Position numbers and translations under genes: made by a program. The notes beneath the pieces are model-generated. The model had not been told where the DNA came from. It searched no databases and saw only the letters and a list, made by a program, of their open reading frames with translations. Positions 55,664 to 64,000 of a DNA stretch of 64,000 nt are shown here, piece after piece. The stretch spans positions 620,001 to 684,000 of the forward strand of contig JANFNE010000007.1 in assembly GCA_024867545.1 (NCBI GenBank), given 5' to 3'. Position 1 is the stretch's first letter; each line of letters starts with the position of its first letter. Source of the stretch: Phytopythium helicoides. Lineage: Eukaryota > Oomycota > Peronosporomycetes > Pythiales > Pythiaceae.

Positions 55664-56556
55664 CTACAATCGACGCAGACTCTTCTTCTTCTTGTCTGCT
55701 GCCTTGCGCTTCATGGCGGTTGGAGATTTTCCGGCGGGCGAAGCCATGGCGTCATGCGAGCGCTTCTTCGTGGGTGTGGACGCCCCAGCGCGACCAGCTG
55801 CATCCGCACTACTGTTCTTTGCTGGGCTCGCGTTCTCTTGCTCTGCACGCGCAGTAGACAAGCCATGTGGTTTCCCGCTTTCGACTTGAGCGCGCTTGTC
55901 CTTGGCAGGCTGTGCGTCGTCGGCTTCCTCCTCGCTATCAGCGCCTCCGTCCGCCTTCTTCTGGGCATGGATGGTGGTCCACAGCCGCGCGCGGCGCGCG
56001 TACTCGTCGTAGCTGTCCATGAAGAGCCGGCCAGCCTCGTCGTTGAGGGACGACTCTGGGAACGGTACGATGAGCAGGCAGCGGATGACCTGCAACACGT
56101 GCGCGAGGCCGAGGTCTGGCGACCAGTCGCGCTTGAGCGTGTTGACGCAGATCTCGCCCGAGCCCGGCGCCACGTTTGGGTGGAAGATCTTGGTCAGGAA
56201 CACGCCGCGCGGCGGCTGCGCCGGGAAGTGCGCGCCGAGCGTCAGCTTCACCACGAAGCGGCCGCCCTCGTACGGCGTGCCGGCCGGGCCGCGCAGCTCG
56301 GCGCGCACCTCCGCCGAGCTGCTCGAAGTCGCCAACGTAGCGGATGCCGTCGAGCGGCGCGGCCGCGAGCTTGCGCAGCTCGCGCGCCACGCGCTGCGCC
56401 GTCTGCGGCGCCATGTAGCTCGTCGACTGCGTGGAGGAGGGGAAAGTTCGGTTAGCGCGGCTTGTACGGGGCCGAAATCGGCGCGAGCGGTACGAGGCGA
56501 GAGCGCGGGAGCCGTAGATCGACACAGAGAGCCGCGGGGAGCGAGGCGCGTACCAT
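55664..56556 (-). CDS. UBE2S: UBE2S-type E2 ubiquitin-conjugating enzyme
   Basis: E2 enzyme of 254 aa of the UBE2S type, which in animals extends Lys11 chains with the APC/C. UBC fold: [69 protein letters not shown], catalytic Cys in [41 protein letters not shown] Lys-rich C-terminal tail ([15 protein letters not shown]) matches the UBE2S tail that contacts the APC/C. A 127-nt intron (56427-56553) leaves a first exon of only the ATG codon (56554-56556). One extra base near 56320-56323 breaks the frame between DFE and SSAEV; without it the coding length is divisible by three. Confidence 0.87.
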
Positions 56557-57241
56557 GGAGGGCGGCGGGGGCGGCGGGGGACGGCGGCCAGGCGCGAAGT
56601 GCCGTGCAAGAGGCGAAATGGCGCGTGGGAGGGCTGGTTCCCGGTAGTGTCCGGGTTGGAAAGGCTCGCGTGTAGAGTGTTTGGCCGATATGGGTCCGTT
56701 GTGAGCGACTGGACAAAAAAGGCAGTTTCAAACGGTTCGCGCTTTTGCCTCGGACGTGAAGTCGCATGCCGCCTGCATATTCATGGAGCGAAGCAGGTGA
56801 GCTCGTCGAGAGCAACTCGACTCGCTCGCATTCGCGGTGTGGGATCGCATTGCTCAGAGCGTCTGGGTCCATGGACTCGTAACTTTTCGCCCTTGACTGA
56901 AAGCTTTTTTTTTCTTCAGCAACATTTATTTATTTTTCTTGTCAAGGAGCCATGAGATGTCTCCAGTGAGCTCCTCCCCTCGCCATCGAGCTCCAACGGC
57001 GATTCCCGCCGCGCCGCCCCGCATTCACGCTGCATTTTCATGCGTTGCCAACAGAGTTGCGCCGCTTCATGGTGTGAGAAAATATACGCGTATGATCGTC
57101 CTGGGCTCTAAAACAAGCCAATCAAACAAGTAGACTCAAGGTTGCTGGCCGCAATACAGCAGCCACTGTCGATACAGCACAACCTACACTTTCCCCACCG
57201 ACACCTCGCACAGAAGCAGCGGAGAAAGGACGCGGCGCGCC
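56557..57241. other. Divergent intergenic region
   Basis: About 685 bases. CCAAT at 57118-57122, 120 bases before the gene at 57242. T-rich run near 56905-56940. No gene visible. Confidence 0.45.
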
Positions 57242-59673
57242 ATGGCAGGCCCCGCCACGCCTCCAGCTCGCCCCAGACGCGCGGCTGGTGCTGCGGACGC
57301 CGATGCGGCGCTCTCCCGCGCTCTGGTGCGCGCGCTGGGCGAGTTCGCGGCCTTCGCGCGCGGCGCTGGCCGCTCCAGGAGGCGCCGTGGCGCGCAGGCG
57401 GCTGAGGAGCGCCAGGCCGTCGTCGCGTGGCTGCGCGGGCGCAGCGCGGGCGAGCTGGCGTCGCTGTGCAGCGTGGAGGATGGCGCATTCGTGAAGACGG
57501 TGCTGAGCATGGCGATGGCGGCCTCGCGGCTGGCAGGGAGGGCGAGGAAGGGGGCGGTCCAGCAAGTCGGAGGACAGGTGGCCGAGTTCCAGATCCTACC
57601 GATGACCGGGCCGCGTGGGAAGCTAGCAACCAGGAGGAGACGAGCAGGAGAAACGGCACAGACGCCGCAGACACAGGCGCCGAGGTGAGCTTGCTGCTGA
57701 TGCGAGTGTGGGGGTCAACGTGCTGTTTGTGCTCATGCCGAAGTATTGCTGCTACTGGTTAGAGAGTTCGTGGCGAGACCGCTGGTGCGGACGGCTGATG
57801 GGGATGTATTTGGGGCTTTCCATACTCGAGAGTACAGAAATGCTGTGCAGAAGGTCTCGAACGCACTGTACTTCTACAACACACACAAATCGTGCGACAC
57901 CGTGTCGCTGTCACTGGAGTCTCTTGGCGTGGTATCAAAAGATACAAATGGACGCTCTACCGGGACCAATGTTGATGTACTGGTGGCGCTGTTGTCTGCA
58001 ATCTCCGGCGGGGCATTTCTCTATTGTGCTCCCTCTGAAGCTACCCTTTCGGATCGTGTTTGGGGCGAAACGAAGGTACAATGTCCATGACCAACGACTA
58101 TCATCAGTCTACTAACATCGACACACTCATATACAGTGGCTGTCGTCTCAAGGATATTATTCTTTAGAAGCGCTTATCGTTAACCAGATCGTACGTAACT
58201 TCAACCGGTGAGTTGTTTGTGGGATGACGTACTCATTCCTTTCTTCACTCTTTAGGAACTCAATATCTGGAATCACTGGTATGCTGCCAAGCGTCTCCAA
58301 ATGATGCTGTCAGTATCACGATGATCGGCCCTGCTACGAAACAGTATCTCGTACACGAGTGGAATCAATCATCTATATCAGATCGATGCCGTGTTCTTCA
58401 AGAACTTCATGCTCGTGTAGTCGATCATCTCCAAGGATCTTGCAATTCGACTCCTAATCGGTTATTTCAGAGTGCGAAGGCGTCACTTGCACATCTAGTT
58501 GACTTGGTGAGCTTAGATCAAGGCCACGAAAGCAAGAAGTCGAGTTTGATCGTTGAGCGACTTTTTGGCTGTCAGCTCAAGCAAATTATCGCGGCTCCTC
58601 AGGTGGCAGCGCTCAAATTTTTGGTGTCAGAGCATCTACAAGCTCGCTGCTCGATGCTGTTATCTGAACGAATTGCAAGCGAAGCCACTGCTCTCAACCA
58701 GTTCACAGCGTCCACAGAACGTGAAGGAGAAAGCAATCACCCTGAGAATCATTCACAGCGTCGGCGTGCATCTCGAAAGAAAATTTTGAAGCAAAGGCGG
58801 CAAGATTCAATCGTGAAGGCTGCACAGCAGCAGCAGTTGAAGCTTGTACACGTCGAGCTTCTCGCCCAGTACCGTCGTCGAAGAGAAGAATCGGTCCGAA
58901 TCGCGTCTGGCATACTAAACGACCTCATTGGACGTGCTGTCGATTCTGCCAAGGGTGAGGGGATATATCCTTCTCCATCGAAACTCGTGTTGGCGGATGG
59001 AGCGGGATCGATTGCGAAGAAAAGAAGAAAAGCAAGAAGAAGACCAAGAAGAAAAAGAAGTCGAGTGAAATAATCTCGACGACATTGGATAACGATGTTT
59101 TCCAGGGGCAATGAGGACAAAGACCTGGTGGAAGCTGGGTCCTTCTAGCGCTGGCTCGACGCCAACGTCTAAGGAAACATGTGTCACTAGAAGGAAATAC
59201 CTCTCATCGAAATCCGTCCAAATCCGAGACTACTGGCGAGCGAACATTAGTAGGGACACAGAGATTGCAGCAGCAAGGGCTTCTTTACAGCTCATCATCC
59301 GAGCCTCGACCATTCTTGGGCTTCTTGTCAAGCGTAAACGTCGCGACGTCCTTGAACTACTTTTTCACCTCGTCCATTCTATCCGACAGTGCCTAGCACA
59401 TTCTTTTCTCCCCTTGCTATCAGGGGACGCGACGCATACCCAGCGGGTAATCAAGAAGGAAAGATGCAGCATAAAGTTGACGACAGTGAGAGGGCGTCAA
59501 GTGATGTCTCCAGTGATTCGCTGGGCAACGACTCCCTTTCGATCTCCGATCAATCAAGCTTCGACTGGCGCTTACCGTCTATGTTCTCAACGCCGACCGC
59601 ACCGGACCGAGAGCAGTCAACAATATCACCTTAGATTGGAATTTCTACAATTATCGGTGGCCACTGCCGTCTG
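57242..59673 (+). CDS. Helical N-terminal module, probably part of the Trf4-type locus
   Basis: Coding region with many frame breaks. From ATG 57242: an Ala/Arg-rich helix bundle (ADADAALSRALVRALGEFAA, AEERQAVVAWLRGRSAGELA, LCSVEDGAFVKTVLSMAMAA); then VLLLVREFVARPLVRTADGD and VQKVSNALYFYNTHKS (57746-58078); after an intron, WLSSQGYYSLEALIVNQI and ELNIWNHWYAAKRLQMMLSV; then QYLVHEWNQSSISDRCRVL, AALKFLVSEHLQARCSML and a Lys-rich end (58321-59114). Past 59114 the sequence still looks coding (YSSSSEPRPFLGFLSSVNVA, DSERASSDVSSDSLGNDSLS) in shifting frames. I recognise no domain. Because it runs without a clear break into the polymerase region, one large gene is likely; two genes remain possible. 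Confidence 0.5.
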
Positions 59674-62600
59674 ATGTTGGTGGAGAAGGTTCTTCTGACA
59701 GTGATCAATCAGCAACTAATTCAGACGGAGGGCGTGGACCAAGTTAGCTATTCCGGCCGCGAGGACGAAAGCGGAAGCTACCCACTGCGATCTTTTCCTA
59801 CCGCGCCTGTAGTGGAGTCAGGACTTGGTGGTGGTAGAACTCGGACTTTCTCGGATGCCTGACGAAAGAGGGTTCTCAATGAAGTCTAAAAACTACCACG
59901 ATGAAGATGATGAGTTATCTCCAAGTGATCCAATCGTGACCAAATCAGACTTTCTTTATCGCAAAGGCGGATTCTTTGACCGCCAGCGAGCCTTAAAGCA
60001 CCGCCGCCAGCCACATCTTGATACAAATGCTGCCGAGCCGTCTCCTTCTGGTGTACAAACAAGTACTGCTATCGCGAGCGCCGCGAATATTGAAACAGTC
60101 TACGAGAATGACAAAGACCATTCGGAGCGACCCAGCCGATGCCACAAATGCTGCTGTTGTGATTGCCACAAGGGATCAAGTAGCGAAGATACCGCACTCT
60201 CGACTGACAGCACGCAGCACTCTGCAATCGAATCAGCACTGCGTAGTGAGCTGAAGGAGACAAGGTCCGAGCTGAGCTCGATTATTGAGCGAATATCCAA
60301 GCTCGAGAAAGACTTCATTGACCAGATTGCGGTAAGTCTTCGTAGCTAGCTGCTTGGACCCTGGTTTGGTACATAAATACTAAAAATCGGTTGAATGTTC
60401 CCATGCAGCATGCGAAGACTGTTGCAGCAGACGCGATCAAGGATGTTGGGAGCCTCCAGCAAACGGTATCGGCTCTCTCATCCCAGCTCCAAGCAGCAGA
60501 ATCCGAGATCCGGACTCTTCAATCGATGTATCGACCACCTGTACTCGGCAGCAGCTTCAACTGTGATGACCAAGCGGATGTGATTATGGAAGGGTGTGGC
60601 GCTGCATCAGGACTCGAAACGTCAGCTGACAGCTCGGTATCATCTCTTGGACCGTCATTTTCACCGGCACCTTCGTCGGACAGCCATATGTCGGAAGGGT
60701 CAGTAATCGCCCGGCCCAACGCCTACTGCCGGCACAGCCGGCCGTATGATGGACTACAACTACCCCCACTCGCTTGTTTCACACCCAACTGTTGCCCCGT
60801 CAGCAATGGGGCCTTTCGTGTCAGTTCCCATGTCTGTTCTCCCTCCACGCAGCAAGCTTCATTGGGATATGTGTGAGTTTGTTTCGCAGCTGCAATCTGA
60901 GAGCAACGCACGCCTTCCGGCGCAAATGGAGGCACAACGATTGTGTACGGCGACTGTACAGTCGTTATGGCCGCGCGCACAAGTACGCCCGTATGGATCG
61001 TACGTGACGCGACTTGTTCTGCCTTCAAGTGACGTCGATCTAGTAATCTGCCTTCCTAAGGTACGTCGAGATGCCCCAGCTGACACAGCAGGCGTCCTGG
61101 AAGGAAGAAACGCTATCAAGGAGACATGGCAGCAGAATCTCGCACGGAAGCTGCGGCAAGAACCATGGGTCGTTCCTGACTCAGTCAAGACACTTCCCCA
61201 CGCGTCCGTCCCCATAATTACGCTGCTCACTGCACCACCTTACAACGTCCGGCTCGACATTTCTTTTGAAGGTCCTGGGCACAACGGGCTCGCTACAAAT
61301 GACGTGGTGCTTTCGCTCATCCACGAGTTCCCGCCCCTCGCTCCGATCATGCTTGTTCTCAAGAGTTTCGCGATCGAGCGCGGGTTTGCTATAGCATATT
61401 CTGGTGGCCTATCATCGTACGCTCTGTTGTTGATGGTCGCGCGATACTTGCAAGAATACAACGACACTCTACCGAATGGCTTCGAGAACGTGTCAGCAGC
61501 CGTTCAACACAGCATCAGTGCGCAGTCGGCCGCAGACTTTGGCATGATGTTGATGGGCTTCTTGGATTTCTACGGGAATCGATTCGACCCGCGCACGACG
61601 GGAATCAGTGTCGCGTCGCGCAGCTTCTTAACCGAGAAACCTATGGCTCCATCGTCATCCACCTCACCATCGGGGTCTTCAGCTGTGGCTGTGCAACATA
61701 GCTCGAGAGATGGTGGGTCAAACTCTATGGAACATTGGCAAAACATGCCGCCGCCACCGCCACCGCCAATCGACTTACTGTCGTCACCAGGATCCCGTCG
61801 CTACGGTTATCGATCGTCGCTTGACTGGCCTCAGAATCCGACGTCCACGGGGGACATAATGAACATGATGGTGCGAGGAGAATACTACCCAGCAAACGCA
61901 CATGTCGATCCGCACAAGTTTGACCCAGTATTCATCGAGGACCCACTTCGCCCAAGCAACAATGTGGGGCGTAATTGTTTCCGCATTATGCAGATTCGCC
62001 GTGCATTCGCGGCCGCACATAACGCGTTGGCGCTCGCCTCTCGCTCGTCTGCAGTGTTCAGTGAGAATCGAAGCGCCGTCATTGCAGGAGTTGTCTTGCA
62101 CCCGGACAATCTGCTCCGAGCAGTCCTGGGTGCTAACGCGCCAGTGAATATCAAGTCTGAAACGGCCATGTCCTGCAGATCCATCAGGAAACGTCGGCGG
62201 TCCAGCTCCAAGTCCACGACAGACTCCGCACTCGATGCGTCAAAACTACATCCGCTTCCAGCACCATGTTGCAACTTCCGAAGGAGTTCCATTCGGCAGC
62301 CCACAGCCGGTAGCAACCCACTACTTTGGAGGCGAGGGCGGATATCCTGTCGTGCACCCAGATCAGCTCCACCCAGCTACGCACCTTCATCATCACTATC
62401 AACAGGCATACCGCTTCAGAGGCAGTAACTCGGTAAATCATTATCGCCACCAGCCCCACCAGACTCATCATGACGACTACATGATTGATCACGCGTCAGC
62501 TCGCGGTGGAAACTCATATCACCACGAGTACACATCACCACATCGACTCACGAGCCCACAAGTCGCCGATACAGTGAAAGTGAAAGTGAGCGTCTGACAA

Positions 62601-62987
62601 CGCGGTCAGGTCACATCGGCGGATCAATACGAACGTGTGCAGAGGCTTGAACGCAGTGTCGGCAGTCCGAGGCGAAAATCTCGGTCGACAGCTGCGTCAC
62701 AGCCTCGCCTGGGTTCTGTGGGAGGAAAGCCGTCGACTTTTGAGGACCACGAGCCAAACGCGAGGCATCACAGGACCGACCGCGGTCCACAAAACATCGC
62801 GACGCGAAAGTCCCCGGCGAGATCACTGAGCTTTGCGGACGTCGTAGTCGGAGGTAGTGGGAACGCTCGTCAGCGAACGTCGCCGCTTGCGCTAGCACGC
62901 CAGGGAAGATTTTGGCGCGATGACTCAGCTATCAACGACAGCATTAGTGAGAAGTGGGAAACCAAGGATGACTCGCAGCTGAAGTAG
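59674..62987 (+). CDS. Trf4/PAPD5-type non-canonical poly(A) polymerase
   Basis: Nucleotidyltransferase of the Trf4/Trf5 family, which in yeast adds short A tails to nuclear RNAs for exosome decay. After an acidic linker (FLYRKGGFFDRQRALKHRRQ, a Cys/His cluster CHKCCCCDCH and coiled coil), the catalytic core starts at about 60800: SKLHWDMCEFVSQLQSESNA, GSYVTRLVLPSSDVDLVICL (GS and DxD-type carboxylates), VRLDISFEGPGHNGLATNDV (third Asp), LVLKSFAIERGFAIAYSGGL, SSYALLLMVARYLQEY, GMMLMGFLDFYGNRFDPRT, VFIEDPLRPSNNVGRNCFRI and MQIRRAFAAAHNALALA. A His/Tyr-rich and Arg/Ser-rich tail follows to 62987. Frame breaks near 60722, 62231 and 62600. Intron 60331-60407 splits the coiled coil. Confidence 0.82.
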
Positions 62988-63066
62988 GGCATAAATACGG
63001 CCATTATTGATGTAGGAAAATGACTGTAACACGAAGGAAAGACGCGGTTGACAGGTCTCCTGAGCG

Positions 63067-64000
63067 GGCGTTGAGTTATGATGAGCTGCCGAAGGTGTAG
63101 ACAAAACCCTGAGGGAACCATTGTGAGCTGCCTTTTCATTTTTGCAAGAGACGCCCGAAGCCAACGCACCGATTCTTCGTGCTTGCGCTCGATCAGCTCG
63201 AGCTTCATGAGTGTCTGCAAGATCTCTTTGCACTTGATGACGGCCAAAGCCACTGTGCTTGACTAGATCCGCGATCGAGCTATGCAAGGAGGCTTAGCAT
63301 GCTTGCCTTCTTCAATGGTGGCAGTCGTGAGCAGTTATCGATACGTACATGCCCTCTCCGCGGTTCTTGATGTACAGGATGATGTTCTCGAGCTTCTTGA
63401 TCTCCTGTGGGCTCTGGTACTTCTTGGGCACCTTCTCCAGCACCCCTGGTACCGTCACAATAGGGATAAGCAGGCGTCAACGCCACAATCCACGCCAGCC
63501 AAGGCACGCACACTTCTCCCAGGTCCACGCAGGGCGGCGGCGGTGGGCTGTCCGGCTGTTCCTCTTCTTCGCCGGTCGCTGCTGTGTCTTCTGGCCCGCA
63601 GGCAACCTTGACGCTGCGCTTCTTGCTGCTGGCGGGCGGGCGCTGTCTCGGGATGGCGCTGCGGTCCGCCGACTTGTTGCCGGTGCTGCTCCGTCCCTGC
63701 GGTCGGCGCCGTCGGGGGCGTCACCGCCACCGTCGGCTTGGGAATGGACGACGCTGCCGCCTGTGTTGACACCGCCGACGTGGCCTGCGGCAGCGGGATG
63801 CCCGTGGCCCCCGGCGCGGCGCCCAGCGCCGGCGCCTTGGCACGCGCGCGCGGGAACTGCAGGCAGCTCGCGTGCAGCCCCACTGGCGTTCTGGAAGGCG
63901 CCAAACGAGGCGTTGAAGGCGTCCACGGCCTCGTGCACGCGCGCCAGCGCCTCCACCTGCGCCTGCAGGCCGCGCAGCGCGCCGCAGAGCCCTGCGAACG
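63067..64000 (-). CDS. DAM1-like segment plus winged-helix-like C-terminus, partial
   Basis: Gene entering from the right edge, 5' end missing. First visible part: ALRGLQAQVEALARVHEAVD, AFNASFGAFQNA, then, after a one-base shift, VGLHASCLQFPRARAKAP. This resembles the FNESF...L...N..C..P core of the DASH/Dam1 subunit DAM1, which couples kinetochores to microtubules and occurs in some stramenopiles; the match is suggestive, not firm. A Pro/Ala/Thr-rich linker with frame changes follows, then VLEKVPKKYQSPQEIKKLEN and ILYIKNRGEGM, an intron (about 63286-63352), ADLVKHSGFGRH and KCKEILQTLMKLELIERKHE, which reads like a winged helix. The end is uncertain (63067 or further left). Convergent with the polymerase gene. 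Confidence 0.4.

Noticed and set aside
1..64000. CRISPR arrays, rRNA or tRNA genes
   Set aside because: No regularly spaced repeats, rRNA core sequence or complete cloverleaf with proper boxes was seen on either strand.

Overview
The window looks like nuclear DNA from an oomycete, probably Peronosporales/Pythiales-like. Genes are dense on both strands and their coding GC is high. Most have few GT-AG introns of about 56-81 nt, often with a CTAAY-like branch point. The protein content is eukaryotic: kinesin-13, a Vti1-type SNARE, Trm7, riboflavin kinase, a ZNF598/Hel2-type RING ligase, a UBE2S-type E2, PARPs and a flagellum-linked FAM227-like protein. There are no bacterial operons, CRISPR arrays or rRNAs, and I could not recognise a tRNA gene.

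Layout. 1-5 kb: truncated kinesin-13, a multi-pass membrane protein (family copy A) and the Vti1 SNARE. 5.3-11 kb: a coiled-coil protein, an ARM-repeat protein and two tandem GNAT acetyltransferases. 11.3-15 kb: an AAAP amino-acid transporter and a pogo/Tigger-derived gene whose third catalytic Asp is replaced by Arg. 15.5-19 kb: family copy B, interrupted by a SINE-like insertion with a 16-bp target-site duplication, then a decayed kinesin. 19-25 kb: a PPR protein, an ABCB half-transporter and a coiled-coil protein. 25-28.5 kb: a secreted M14 carboxypeptidase, a repeat-rich spacer and TRM7. 28.6-37 kb: family copies C, D and E with a TauE/SafE-type transporter between D and E. 37.5-44 kb: an EamA transporter, riboflavin kinase, ZNF598 homologue and PP2C phosphatase. 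45-48 kb: two tandem PARPs. 48-57 kb: an oomycete-type hypothetical, a BT1/folate-biopterin transporter, an unrecognised 8-exon gene, FAM227-like and UBE2S-like. 57-64 kb: a large Trf4-type poly(A) polymerase locus and, at the right edge, a gene with a possible DAM1-like segment and a winged-helix-like segment.

Two themes stand out. First, five copies of one unnamed membrane-protein family share an exon plan, including a 282-nt middle exon in the intact copies, and a hypervariable loop. Second, roughly thirty 1-nt frame breaks, mostly in short homopolymers, hit conserved and often essential genes. They look more like assembly indels than real decay, so gene models spanning them should be read as repaired only in description. 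Copy B and the kinesin relic are the best candidates for true pseudogenes.
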